Assembly: GCA_030180075.1 (NCBI GenBank)
Contig: JASNJN010000086.1
Location: forward strand, 1 to 26,903
Origin: Mikrocytos mackini
Taxonomy: Eukaryota; Endomyxa; Ascetosporea; Mikrocytida; Mikrocytiidae
Direction: 5' to 3'
DNA length: 26,903 nt
Shown here: one piece after another, positions 8,179 through 17,905 of the stretch
Layout of the letters: each line of letters opens with the position of its first letter
Position numbering within the stretch: position 1 is the stretch's first letter
Translations under genes and position numbers: made by a program
The notes under the pieces: generated by a model
The model's database searches: none
The model's input: only the letters and a program-made list of their open reading frames with translations
Told to the model about the DNA's origin: nothing

Positions 8179-9214
8179 TCACCAGAAATTGTACCACCTT
8201 TCATTACCTTCCAATCCAATGGTTTTGTATAGTTTTTCTATGTCCTTTATTTTGCCTGCACAATCTTTCGCTTCAATAACCAGAGTTGTATGGTAAAACT
8301 CCTTGAATTGCGTTTTAAAACCCTTTATATCAAATATCTTGCCTGCGGATCCTATATTCTCTCTGAAAACAGCATGGTTGCTTGTTATTTTAATTTTTTT
8401 GGCTCTCGTAATCCTAACTTCTCTCTGCATTTAGGCAAAAGTAATGTGTTCCTAAAGTTTCCAATTGTATAATCTTAGGCCATCTTCAAAATCAAACACC
8501 GTATTGTATTTCACGCTCATAATTTCTTTGTAATCTTCTTCTGTCAAAGTGGTTTCGTGTTTTCTCAATTCTCTCTCTAGTATTCCGAACTTTCTGTCGG
8601 CGGGCATATAGCTGTGGCCTCGCTCTGGGAAAGTGAACATCACCTTCTTATCATAACGACATGTGTATAAGATCAGCATTTTGACCATAGAGAAATTTCT
8701 GTTCTGCCCAGGAGCCGCGTCGCTAAACAAGTGTAACACCGTTTTTCTTGAGAAATTTTATTTTTAAAAAATGGAAAACGACTGAAGCCACGCTATTTGA
8801 GTCTTTCTTAAATAAACATTCATTCCAACAATAGAAAACAGGATCTTCAGACTTACCCTTCTTCAACACAATCCCAAACACATAGATGTTGATTTGGCGA
8901 GAATAATAAGCACGGTTTATGCTCAATTTTGGAACACCAAAATTCTTCATAAAATCGAAGTTTACAACCAGCTCTTCTTCACTATACTTCTTATTAAGGC
9001 GATCATAAAAGACACACGCATTGTCAATATGAATTTTCAATTCATTTTTCAGATTTTTCCTTACTGTTTCATTCTTTGCTTTATTAATTGAAGTATTAAT
9101 TCTGAAGCATTTGTCGCATATGTCGGTCCTGGGCATTTTAAAATTTAAACTAAAGTGCTTGTGGAAGTCTGAATAAAATATCCAACACGAACAATCAATA
9201 TTATTTTGTTTTTA
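8179..9214 (-). pseudogene. Decayed DDE-type transposase (DUF7869-like family)
   Basis: Read on the minus strand, the frame begins upstream of the ATG at 9136: the codons before it are open back to about 9214 and encode FYSDFHKHFSLNFK, fitting the family block that precedes PRTDICDKC. Landmarks follow in order: a C-x2-C pair; FDFMKNFGVP (candidate first acidic residue); YYSRQINIYVFGIV; FSDAAPGQNRN (second D); YMPADRKFG (third acidic site) and a YNWK block. The frame shifts near 8735 between GVTL and HLFSD. In-frame TAG (8452-8454) and TAA (8434-8436) codons follow YNWKL, while another frame is open across that gap, indicating two compensating indels. The N-terminus is missing. The motif set matches uncharacterised transposase-like proteins of animals and protists; the family name is from memory and less certain than the class. 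Confidence 0.75.
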
Positions 9215-10620
9215 TTTAGAAATTCTTTATACAAACCTAATATAGATAAAGTTGCAGTTAAGAATTGCGATTGTTATTTACTTTTTTGTTTCGCTCATAA
9301 TGGCTCTCTTCTTTAGGATCGCTATTTATGTACATTATAATTTTTTGTTTTATAATTTCTTTTTTAAGTGAATTCGTTCGCCTCCCCAGTTATTTTTATT
9401 TTGATTATATGAACTATTTTTTAATTTAAGAAGGTTTTATGACGATTCTTTGATATGTTGAATATTGCCAAAAAGGTTTGAAGGTATATTTTTATATATT
9501 CGTTATTATTGTTTGTTATGTGGTAATTATTGTTTGATTTATTTTTTCTGTTTTGATTATGTGACTGTTATTAATGTTGACAAAAATTGGGTTTTTACTT
9601 TTATAGAAGTTATTTTGTTGAATTTTTCTACTACATTTAGGATTGTCTTAGTCTTAAGTTTAACTTTAGAACAAAATCGTGAGTTGGAATCGTGTGAACA
9701 TAGAAGGCTGAAATTGGGTTGTTTCTTAGCGAGTTGTTTTTTAATAGAGGAGGCACTTCTGAGTTTCTTACTATGAGTGTTTTTCGTGGTATCTAAAATT
9801 TAAAAAACAAAAAAATTTTTTAGACATTTATATAGCCACTACTGAATGCATACCAGATCCAATTGTTAAAATACAATGTTTAATAAAAGTAATGAAAAGG
9901 ATTCGGGAAATACAAAAAATACATTTTAGACTCATTTTGAAACAAAACAATTCATATGCTCATGCAAAAATGTGGATTTGATTTTAACAAAATCCAAAGT
10001 CATTAGTTATGAGTTGGCATTTAATGAGAATTTTTCGTAAATTGCCCCTTCACCGCCCGAAAATTCTCACTTCTAGTTAAAACCTGTGGGTGATACCGAA
10101 GTTTAAAATGGGCGGAATTAACGTTTTACCCGAAATTCGAGGTAGTATAACCCGCTTTTTTCGAGTTATATAGTGTGGGATATATATCGACACATAAAAA
10201 CTTGTCCAGACGATCAGAACTGCAAAACAACATAATGGAAGAAATTTCAGGTGATGTAATATGCAAATTTTTTGAAAATCCGAAAAATCCAAAATTATTA
10301 AATTTCGTATTTTGGGGGAATATTTTTTATGGAAATAAAAATTTCCCCATACATTTTCTATAATTTGTTAAAGGGGTTGTCTATTTGTACATAGTTTATT
10401 TTCAAAATTAGACCTTATTTGAAAATATATTTATACATATATGGTGTTTTAACAGTTATTATAAAATACTGATTATGTTAGTTTTTGGTGACTTGGTTGT
10501 TGAGATATTTTTGAATACAGTAAACTCCGAAGGTTTGGCCGGGGTTTTGTCCCTAAATGCCTTGGCTGGTTAAGATTAGCATGATTAAGAAATTTCCCGC
10601 CATCCCGTCCCGCGAACACA
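9215..10620. other. Gene-free stretch between two transposase genes
   Basis: The longest open frame (9465-9776, plus) begins only with TTG, has no ATG and no homology that I can see. A C/G-richer patch at 10516-10620 begins TACAGTAAACTCC, reminiscent of Tc1/pogo-type terminal repeats, but I found no partner end. A hairpin with GGGGAA and TTCCCC arms lies at about 10314-10346. Confidence 0.45.
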
Positions 10621-12372
10621 CTAGTAGCAATTAATTGAACAATCAAAACACGATGCGGCCGATATTATATACTCTTTGTATCTGACCAATTTTTCATTCT
10701 CGTCCCATATAAATGCATCAGTTTCTAAACCTTCAGAAAGATCATGCTTCTTGTTTGCCAAGGAAGCTCGGTAGCCCAAATACTGGAGTTGTTTGGATTG
10801 TGTCTTTCGCAGCTCATTGATTCTTTTGTCACGTTCAAAAGTAAGTACGGCATTGTAGAGAAAATCAAGCCTGTTTTTTGAACTAGATGCAAGATAGTTC
10901 CTTTTCAAACTTCCAAAAAACGCTTCTGAGAACATGTTGGTATTTACATTACTATTTAGACGTGAATGTAATGCCCAACGTTTGTAGTTAGGAGTGTAGT
11001 ATGTCTGGAAATACTCCCCGAAATTTCTGCTGTGTTTGTTGATAAAATTTTGGAAACGTTTTAGTCTGTCTTTAAAGACAACAATATCATGAATTTTAGT
11101 CAAGTTCTCAAATCTACGTTCTATTTTCAGCCGAGTGTCCTCATTCTTTTCCTTAATATATAGTTGCTTCCTTACTGACTTCTTGAAATGCCAGCTACAG
11201 TAAAGCCACTGTGGCTTGTTATCAAATACACTACACCAAGAGTTTATGAAAACTGGAGACATGTCTGACATAAGATATGTTGAAATAATATCTTTCTTTA
11301 TAAATTCTTTAAACTTAAAAAGAACGAATTTACAGACATCCTCACATTCACTCTCAGTAACAATGTATAGAAACGGAGAAAATGTTAAGGCTTTTGTCAG
11401 CCTTCCAAACACAATTAATGTGTATCCATAAATATTCGTTCCGTAAGTCCCGTCTGCAAGTATTGTCTCATTAGAGGTCCATTGGTCTGTTGAAGTTATT
11501 GAAGAAGAGAATGCTAAAATAAACTTGTCCTTCAGTTTCTTGTTCTTTACTTTGTGGTTTGGTGGCTGTAGAAATCTAAAAGTAACATTTCTTTTTTCAG
11601 TTATTAAGTTTAAGTTTATTTTAAGGCTGGTTAAATCATCTATATGTAGACGTTTATGGTCACCATAACGGTATTTTAGATATCGTAAATACCCCATGGT
11701 GACCATTTCAGATTTCTTTCTAATATCATCTTTAATCTCGTCCATAATCTCGTTATAAATTTCTTTAATATCAATTTTAAGTTTAATTTTATTAATGAGC
11801 TCGGTTTTTTTCGTTTTTGGAACACGAATTTTATCAAAATTGGTTGTGTGATTATGATAAATCATACTCGATATAACAAATGAAGAATTGTTATAGTTAT
11901 AATATCGAATAAAAGACAGGCATGGGTGTGTTGTTGAGCTTTGGGTGCACTTGTAATATGATACAAGTGAAGAGCCACGTCTTTTTGAACCTGTTGTCTT
12001 AAAAAAACTGTTGGATTCTGTTGTTACAAGCATGTGGAGGTAAGACGTAGCTTGTTTCTGCTCAGTAAATGTAATAGATTCTTTTTGAACAGAAATCCCA
12101 TTATCAGATTCTAAATGTTGTACCAAAACACTAGAATCAATGAATGTACTCTCACAAATATCACATTCACATGAAATTTCTGTGTGGTTTTGTAAGTTAA
12201 TGTGTGTCCTATAATGAATGTCGTACCCTTTAATGCTTTTAAATGTTCTAGTGCATATTTCGCATGTTGCTTTTATAGAAGTTAAACTATCATGTGCTTT
12301 AGTAATATGTATATTCAGAGAACGTAAATCCTTACACGTCTTTTCACAGAAATCGCATTCCATTTTAAACAT
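10621..12372 (-). CDS. Mutator-like (MULE) transposase with N-terminal zinc fingers, intact
   Basis: The 583-aa frame is uninterrupted. N-terminal zinc fingers: C6/C9/H22/H27 and C37/C40/H53/H57 are complete C2H2 fingers; a third (C70, C73, H86) lacks its last ligand. A FLYWCH/WRKY-like zinc module follows, with C142, C151 and the H173-x-H175 pair. The MULE catalytic core has D307 (ILADGTYG), D370 (LMSDMSP), the hallmark C392-x2-H395 (YCSWHF) and E483 (NMFSEAFFGSLKR), the order and spacing expected of the RNase-H-like DDE fold. It would bind element ends and cut and paste DNA in the nucleus. The start is chosen because AAATTTTTAATTTT lies immediately upstream; an alternative ATG is three codons in. 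No terminal inverted repeats were found at either side. Intactness among otherwise broken transposases suggests recent activity or domestication. Confidence 0.93.
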   Translation of the reverse strand: MFKMECDFCEKTCKDLRSLNIHITKAHDSLTSIKATCEICTRTFKSIKGYDIHYRTHINLQNHTEISCECDICESTFIDSSVLVQHLESDNGISVQKESITFTEQKQATSYLHMLVTTESNSFFKTTGSKRRGSSLVSYYKCTQSSTTHPCLSFIRYYNYNNSSFVISSMIYHNHTTNFDKIRVPKTKKTELINKIKLKIDIKEIYNEIMDEIKDDIRKKSEMVTMGYLRYLKYRYGDHKRLHIDDLTSLKINLNLITEKRNVTFRFLQPPNHKVKNKKLKDKFILAFSSSITSTDQWTSNETILADGTYGTNIYGYTLIVFGRLTKALTFSPFLYIVTESECEDVCKFVLFKFKEFIKKDIISTYLMSDMSPVFINSWCSVFDNKPQWLYCSWHFKKSVRKQLYIKEKNEDTRLKIERRFENLTKIHDIVVFKDRLKRFQNFINKHSRNFGEYFQTYYTPNYKRWALHSRLNSNVNTNMFSEAFFGSLKRNYLASSSKNRLDFLYNAVLTFERDKRINELRKTQSKQLQYLGYRASLANKKHDLSEGLETDAFIWDENEKLVRYKEYIISAASCFDCSINCY

Positions 12373-12392
12373 AAAATTAAAAATTTTTTAAA
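12373..12392 (-). promoter_or_regulatory. AAATTT-like signal at the MULE start
   Basis: On the minus strand TAAAAAATTTTTAATTTT abuts the ATG. It is the same type of signal as at the host-type genes in this window. Confidence 0.4.
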
Positions 12393-12543
12393 TAAATATA
12401 ACCTAAAAATATTATAAGAGAGATTATAGGATTATTGTAAATAAAATGAAGCATATTTGATAATATTAAATCATTGTAACGTTGAAAATTAAAAATTTAA
12501 ACAAAAAAATGTCGAATATGAATTCCTATTTTGTATGTTAAGT

Positions 12544-12977
12544 AAAAAATTGGGCTGCATTTTTCCAGCCCAAATAATTTCGAAGGGTTTGTAAATATGA
12601 AGTTATGTTGGTTATTTTACCAAATCTGAATGTAAAAATGAAAACATCACAGTTAAACACTTGTAATAGCCGAATTTAACTTTAGTTTATTAAAAAAATA
12701 TTTCGAGTAATAACAAATACACAATTCACTTCTAAAATCTACTTTAGATTGACAGATAATCTAACGATAAGACATAAACCAAGTTGTGTATAAACAGACA
12801 AATATATTCTATTAAATTTGGTATGTCATTGATATTTCTTTTCTACAAATGTTGGTCAACATACCATAATTTTCAATAAAAAGTCGATATTTATATTTTT
12901 AATTTTTTGAAATGTTGGGCTACATTTCTCCAGCCCAGCCCATGGGCTGGCCCAAAAATATGCAGCCCAATTTTTTT
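12544..12977. mobile_element. Candidate MITE with GGGCTG-rich ends
   Basis: AAAAAATTGGGCTGCAT (12544-12560) is matched by its exact 17-bp reverse complement at 12960-12976. A near-identical direct copy of the left-end motif (TTGGGCTRCATTTYTCCAGCCCA form) lies at 12916-12938. The left end itself folds as TTGGGCTG/CAGCCCAA (12550-12573), and CCAGCCCATGGGCTGG (12935-12950) is a perfect 16-bp palindrome. No target duplication was found. A related GATGGGCTAGCCCAAG block occurs at about 15798. There is no coding capacity. Confidence 0.6.
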
Positions 12978-13267
12978 CCATTCTCGTATTAAATCTAGCC
13001 AGTTTTGTTTTGCAAATATAGCTACTTTCTTGGACTTTAAGGAGGAATAAGAAATTTCTGCATGAAGTATTTAAACCTAGAAAACTAAAAGCAGAATAGG
13101 TTTTTTCTATGAAGAATAAAGACGGGGTCACTATATATGAAATGGGAAGATAAAAGGGAAGTTTTGTTAATGCATACTTATATTGATGGCACGAAGATAG
13201 AATTTCGAAATAAATGCAACCCAGAGCTGTTGAATACAAAACCACTTATGGTATATGTATATAATAG

Positions 13268-13402
13268 GTCAAAATTAGGAGTTATTTTGCCAGACAAATC
13301 AGTTGCTTATCATGATGTGTCTAGACATTCAAAGTCCTGATCTTGATCGAGATGCCTATCGAAAACATTCGCGATTTTTCGATAATTATATCGAAATGGG
13401 GT
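13268..13402 (+). repeat. Inverted repeat, left copy (piggyBac/MITE junction)
   Basis: About 130 bp spanning the end of the left piggyBac fragment and the first 80 bp of the MITE. It recurs inverted at 15637-15780 with roughly three quarters of positions matching by eye, including TCTTGAT, GAGATG and GATAATTATATCGAAAT. Confidence 0.75.
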
Positions 13403-13722
13403 AATTTTCTATATTAAATAAAATGGGAAATTATGGCGAAATAGTTCTTTAAATAAAGGATATTTCATATTGTGAAAGACAAATTTCTCAAACAACATCC
13501 ATTATATATTCAGAAATAAGTTTCCGCATTCATTATCTATAATTTGACAAGTTTATAGGAATTTGGTAGTATTTTTGAAACTTTTATAAGTCTGGAAATT
13601 ATGAAATTCTAACGAAATTTAAACAAAATGTGTTGAAAACAACACAGAAATCATGGAAAATATTTTAAAATCGATATGATATATCGATTCATTCCATTTT
13701 CGATAAAATTTCGAATGTCTAG
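13321..13722. mobile_element. 402-bp MITE inserted in the piggyBac-like gene
   Basis: The ends are CTAGACATTC (13321-13330) and GAATGTCTAG (13713-13722), a perfect 10-bp inverted repeat. ATGTGT directly precedes (13315-13320) and directly follows (13723-13728) it, a 6-bp target duplication. The insert plus duplication is 408 bp, and the transposase frame is the same on both sides. Internal inverted stretches (CGATAATTATATCGA-type on the left, AAATCGATATGATATATCGA on the right) continue the symmetry loosely. It has no ORF. The superfamily is undetermined. Confidence 0.8.
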
Positions 13723-14099
13723 ATGTGTCGCGACGTGGTACAAAAGGGGATAGGAAAATGGCAATATATTTACAACATCATACAACCATTGCAAATAGTT
13801 ACTTAATAACCAAAAAACAAAATATTAATCTCATAATAGAAAGTTTTAGTGAAGAAATCATGAAACAATTATTTATAAATATAAAAACAAGAAATACAAA
13901 GGATAGAAACAGGCATATTCTCGTTACAAGTAAAACAACAAGAAAAATGTACTTTAAATGTTATAAGAAACATGCAAAGGATATAATAAAAAACAATGAT
14001 ATTAAATGCGAAACCAAGTATTCGACATATTGTAAAGGATGTTTGGAAGATTATTATTTCCTTCTTTGTTTTTTTTTCAATTCTATAATATATAAATAA

Positions 14100-15636
14100 T
14101 TCAAGATGGCAAAGTCAACGAAGAGTCCATAAATACAAATGAGGAATCTGATGATTGGATTGTTAATGATAATTAAATAATAAGCAAATAATGAATAATT
14201 AATGAGATTATTTTTAATTTTTATAGATATGGATTTATTATATAACACAACATTGAATTTATATTTTCTACAAATTTATAGGATTTCATGAAAATTTATT
14301 TGATCGTTTCAATATACCAAATTTGAAACATTTTAAATGGTTTAGTCGTAAAACATTCTTAATTTATATTTGATTTAATATAAATATCTGACTACAGTCA
14401 AATCTCGATAACATTTACAAAGCTTCAGTATCTCGAGCGTGTTTTTATTAATAGTAATTTTGAATTTTGTCACGATTATAATTCACGAATTCCGAGTTGT
14501 GAATTACCTGAATCTCGTATGCAGATCGGACATACGAATATTCGCCAAAATCGAATTTTTGATATTTGTTTTCCGAATATTTTTTTAATAATTTCAAACT
14601 TCGCGAAATTTTTAAAAATATTCTAATATTCGTTGATTTTTTTGATGTGAAAATATTAAATTCTGGAGTTTAATAAAAAGAGAATTATGCAAAATTATAT
14701 TTTAAAACTCAGAATGACTAAATTTATATTGGAAGTTGATTTATTTAGAAATTTTCAGTATATTAAGACATTCTAAAAATCCGAAGATTATTCGAATATT
14801 CGTGTCCTTTAAATATCGTGCTTCGAATATTCGTACATTTTGCAAGTGTCCATATTCTCACTCGACTGACAAACTGGATACGCCACTTTTGTATCTTTGG
14901 GTGTATCAACCGCCCTTTCCTACTAATTACTTAACAAACTGGGTAAAAATCCACAACACCCAAGGTCGTTCCGCTATTGTTTGACTCTGATTCTCATATT
15001 TCTTACAATTTTCATCTGTAACTCCCACTATATCAGAAGAAGTTTGGTATTCATCCTCCATCGTCCAACTTTCTTACATACTCCGGTGATGGTGACCACT
15101 TTCTATGGCCAGGTGAAATGGCCTTAGATTAATGATCTTCATTGGTTTAGAGATTCCATTAAATAGGCTCCGGTTAATTTAGTGATTTATATTCCTTTCT
15201 GGTATAATAAATGCATTTTTATTTCGGCAATACTTGTTTTTGGAACCTGTTCAAATTCTGTATTGGCCGTTGAGATATTACCCCGAGTTGGCCTATGAAT
15301 ATGACAAGTGTCTCAACCGAATGCTCCTCGTATTGTCTTTTAAGCCTGTCTCCAAACCACTTTTATTTTCCTAATTTCATATATCTTTACTTTAGATGAG
15401 ATCCTTGCCAAGATCCTAACATCAAAGCTTTAAGTAAATACCCTAGATGGTTTAACAAACAAGAAATATCCAATCGAAATTAATCTAACGCTTTTGAAGC
15501 AATAATTTAGTTTTATACCCACATCAATCATGTTGCCATACAGACTCGAACATTTTTGATAATTATGACCCAAATTGTCTTTAAAACTCTGAATTCTTGG
15601 GCCATATTGTCCCATATGGTCACGCAATTGTTAAAT
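14100..15636. other. Transposon-relic stretch without intact genes
   Basis: A TACAGTCAAATCTCGATAAC sequence starts at about 14394 and resembles a Tc1/pogo-type terminus, without a found partner. CGAATATTCG-type palindromes cluster at 14535-14840. GC content rises between 14870 and 15420, where short open frames on the minus strand (for example 14927-15061, 44 codons from ATG) look like coding debris that I cannot assign. No RNA gene was seen. Confidence 0.45.
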
Positions 15637-15780
15637 ATCGAAAATCGCCCGATTTCGATATAATTATCGGGAAACTCAAATGTTTTAGATAAGCATCTCA
15701 ATCAAGATCAAGAACTTGAATGTCTAGTACACATCACAGATAAGGTGTTGAAATTACATAATTCACAAAATTTTGAGACC
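15637..15780 (-). repeat. Inverted repeat, right copy of the piggyBac/MITE junction
   Basis: Read on the minus strand it runs from a GGTCTCAAAATT block through GTGATGTGTACTAGACATTC into GATAATTATATCGAAAT. This reproduces the 13268-13402 order: transposase coding end, target site, MITE end. In the corresponding frame it still encodes RHS-S-stop against RHSKS-stop on the left. A composite of transposase plus MITE was therefore copied. Confidence 0.7.
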
Positions 15781-15949
15781 GAAATTATGTCCCAGTCGAT
15801 GGGCTAGCCCAAGATTCTTCAATTCTCATCTGAACAATAAATTTGTGAAAATAAACATCACCTTATTAAATTCAATGGATTTCCCTAGCCCCTGCTATTG
15901 TAATTATGTGCTGCTAGACGAGTATTTATATTATATCTTTGTCTCTTGG

Positions 15950-15972
15950 TTATAAAATTTCAATTTTTTCAA
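15950..15972 (+). promoter_or_regulatory. AAATTT-like start signal
   Basis: A TATAAAATTT block then CAATTTTTTCAA abuts the ATG at 15973. It decides the start against the TTG at 15946, which lies upstream of the motif. Confidence 0.5.
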
Positions 15973-17019
15973 ATGCCGAAATTTCAACTAGCAGACCTTA
16001 TTCAACACAAACATGTTCTATTTTCTTCCACAATCAAGCACATTGACCAGAAAGAAAGCTATTATATAATTAGCTTTATTTTGTTGTTGATCTCATTTAC
16101 AAGCAAAAAGTCCCATTTGAACTCTTCACTAGATGGTTTTATTGAGATAATCATCAAATTCGATCCCAGCGATGATATAAGCTCCATTTATGAAAGGTGG
16201 ACAGAAACAATCTGCAGTAGCATATATCTAATCAAGGACATTCATAGTCTGATCAAAGCAGGCGGATTCACAAACATAATTATTTCTGATACCAAAGGGA
16301 GGGTTTATTTAAACAAAGAAGCTCCAGGAAATACTTCAACAGAATCAAAGATGTACCTAAATATCCTCAGCAGGGCTGTAGACGACAACCTTCACTTCAG
16401 CAACTATTTTCATTTAAAAACAGAATTTAAAGTTTTGAAAATAAAGGATAAGGAATTCTACATCAGAGAGATCATCCCCGAAGGCTTGGCCATTATAAAT
16501 GCAAATTTTACATCTATCACTGTTCCAGAAGACACCGACAAGGAAAATGAAGTCATCCCTTCCGACAATGATTTAAAGTTACTCCGTTACAGTTCTACAA
16601 AGAATCCTTTAAATAAGGCCGTCTACGATTTACTCGAAGTTGTTTTCAAGAAAGAAAACACCGATAAAGGAAAGCTAAGCACAGCAACTCTAATTCTCGA
16701 AAGCAATAACACTATACCAGCGAATGAAATGAAGGTTTTGTTAAAAAACGCAGAAAAAGACGATAAATTTGACCCAATCAAAAGAAACGAACTTGAAAAT
16801 TTAATGGGAGATATAAATGATGTTTCGGTGTACACTATAACTTCTGAGTATTGGCAATATTTATTGGTCGGTGTGGGTTGTGTCATTGTTATATTGATCA
16901 TTTCTACACTATTGGTTGTGAAACATAGTAGACAAATAATGAGAGAAAATCAGAATAGAGTGTCTTCAAACAATATTACTAAAAATGAGAGGAAATCGAA
17001 GACAAAAAATGTTAATTAA
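15973..17019 (+). CDS. Orphan membrane protein with N- and C-terminal hydrophobic segments (348 aa)
   Basis: I do not recognise a family. An upstream in-frame TTG was passed over for the ATG at 15973, which directly follows TATAAAATTTCAATTTTTTCAA. A hydrophobic stretch lies at about residues 30-43 (YYIISFILLLISF), preceded by a polar N-terminus, and could be a signal anchor or late signal peptide. The middle of about 250 residues is polar, with lysine/glutamate-rich parts (DTDKENEVIPSD, KKENTDKGK). A strong transmembrane helix follows at about 296-316 (YLLVGVGCVIVILIISTLLVV), then a 32-residue basic tail rich in N, K and R. The likely topology is a large lumenal or extracellular domain with a cytosolic basic tail. 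It lies 241 bp upstream of RRP8 in the same direction. Confidence 0.85.
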   Translation: MPKFQLADLIQHKHVLFSSTIKHIDQKESYYIISFILLLISFTSKKSHLNSSLDGFIEIIIKFDPSDDISSIYERWTETICSSIYLIKDIHSLIKAGGFTNIIISDTKGRVYLNKEAPGNTSTESKMYLNILSRAVDDNLHFSNYFHLKTEFKVLKIKDKEFYIREIIPEGLAIINANFTSITVPEDTDKENEVIPSDNDLKLLRYSSTKNPLNKAVYDLLEVVFKKENTDKGKLSTATLILESNNTIPANEMKVLLKNAEKDDKFDPIKRNELENLMGDINDVSVYTITSEYWQYLLVGVGCVIVILIISTLLVVKHSRQIMRENQNRVSSNNITKNERKSKTKNVN

Positions 17020-17224
17020 ATTGGCATATATGTATGTTAGTTTGTATGTATTGAATGATAGATAGGTCTTTTTGATGTGTTTTAAAGGAAAGTAAAGAAC
17101 AGGAGTATTAAAATAAGTTATAAATTGCACAGTACCTGTATCATATAGTAGGTTAGAATTTACCCTGTTTGATAACTGTATAGTCCCGGTATTTTCTTCT
17201 TAGGATGTTTTCAAAAAATAAAAG

Positions 17225-17239
17225 TTAAATTTCTAAAAC
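17225..17239 (+). promoter_or_regulatory. AAATTT-like upstream signal of RRP8
   Basis: TTAAATTTCTAAAAC ends 21 bases before the ATG at 17261. Confidence 0.4.
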
Positions 17240-17260
17240 ACAACTTTTGAATTCAGACTA

Positions 17261-17905
17261 ATGGACGCTTCTATATTTAGATTAATCAACGAAAAATTAT
17301 ATACAAAGAGTTCAACTAAAGCCATGAAGTATTTCAAAGAAAACAAAAATCATTTCGCACTTTACCACTCAGGTTATTCCAAACAAGTTACAAAATGGCC
17401 TAAGAACCCTCTAGACACAATTTGTGGGTACATTAAGAAATTTCACCCAGATACAGGTGTGGTTATAGATATGGGCTGTGGTGAAGCTAAGCTGTGTGAG
17501 GCTCTTCCATCTCACACATTTCACAATTACGATCTTGTTGCCATTAATGATAAAGTCACAGTGTGCAATATAAAGAAAACACCACTCGATGATAAATCTG
17601 CAGATTGCGTTGTGTTTTGTCTTTCGTTAATGGGGAAAGACTATTACAAGTTCCTAATTGAAGCTAAACGCATCCTGAAAGACAACGGAACAATTTTCAT
17701 TGCAGAGTTAAAAAGCAGAATTACAGAAAATAAGTTTTTATTTTTGATGAGAAAACTTGGGTTCAGAAATAAACCATTGAAAAATGTAAACGATTATTTC
17801 GGGGTTTATAGGTTTATTGTACGAAATAGTGAACCATTTATAAAGAAGGAAATCAAAAAAATTAGTAAAGAAGCGTTAAAACCAAGTTTGTATAAAAAGA
17901 GATAA
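17261..17905 (+). CDS. RRP8: RRP8-type rRNA m1A methyltransferase
   Basis: The 214-aa product matches the conserved methyltransferase core of RRP8 (nucleomethylin in animals), the nucleolar SAM-dependent enzyme that makes N1-methyladenosine in helix 25.1 of large-subunit rRNA. The N-terminal family block RLINEKLYTKSS and LYHSGYSKQVTKWP (residues 7-18, 35-47) is present. SAM-binding motif I is VIDMGCGE (68-75). VTVCNIKKTPLDD (99-111) and the diagnostic VFCLSLMG (118-125) follow, then ILKDNGTIFIAELKSR (138-153). The long N-terminal extension of yeast and human RRP8 is missing, as expected of a reduced genome. A TTAAATTTCTAAAAC signal lies about 22-36 bases before the ATG. It is a single-copy housekeeping type of gene and is intact. 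Confidence 0.96.
   Translation: MDASIFRLINEKLYTKSSTKAMKYFKENKNHFALYHSGYSKQVTKWPKNPLDTICGYIKKFHPDTGVVIDMGCGEAKLCEALPSHTFHNYDLVAINDKVTVCNIKKTPLDDKSADCVVFCLSLMGKDYYKFLIEAKRILKDNGTIFIAELKSRITENKFLFLMRKLGFRNKPLKNVNDYFGVYRFIVRNSEPFIKKEIKKISKEALKPSLYKKR

Larger units (their letters stand above)
13031..14099 (+). pseudogene. piggyBac-like transposase, C-terminal half, broken and split by a MITE
   Basis: Blocks typical of piggyBac transposases appear in order. TLRRNKKF (from 13034) and a KLKAE block come first, followed by an in-frame TAG at 13097-13099. After a frameshift near 13136 comes KWEDKREVLL (from 13140), then a KPLMVYVYN block ending YHDV at 13319. A 402-bp insertion follows. The same frame resumes at 13725 with SRRGTKGDRK, then ANSYLITKK. 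A cysteine-rich tail (CYKKH, KCETKYSTYCKGC, LC) ends at 14099 and matches the family's C-terminal zinc-binding domain. Removing the insert and one copy of its duplication joins the two parts in frame. The N-terminal half with the first catalytic aspartates is absent or unrecognisable. It cannot make a working transposase. The family call rests on motif order read by eye. Confidence 0.75.

Noticed and set aside
9465-9776. 103-codon open frame on the plus strand
   Set aside because: It starts with TTG, has no ATG, and is Phe/Leu-rich as expected from T-rich DNA.
13758-14099. Separate small gene starting at the ATG at 13758
   Set aside because: The frame continues from the upstream piggyBac fragment once the MITE is taken out, so this is the transposase tail and not an independent gene.
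10516-14420. Tc1/pogo-like ends TACAGTAAACTCC (10516) and TACAGTCAAATCTCG (about 14394) as one element
   Set aside because: They are in the same orientation, not inverted, and differ after a few bases. No partner ends or TA duplications could be shown.
15430-15627. 65-codon minus-strand frame as a piggyBac fragment (FKDNLGH resembling a DNF block)
   Set aside because: It begins with TTG, lies in the wrong order relative to the inverted junction copy, and the similarity is only a few residues.
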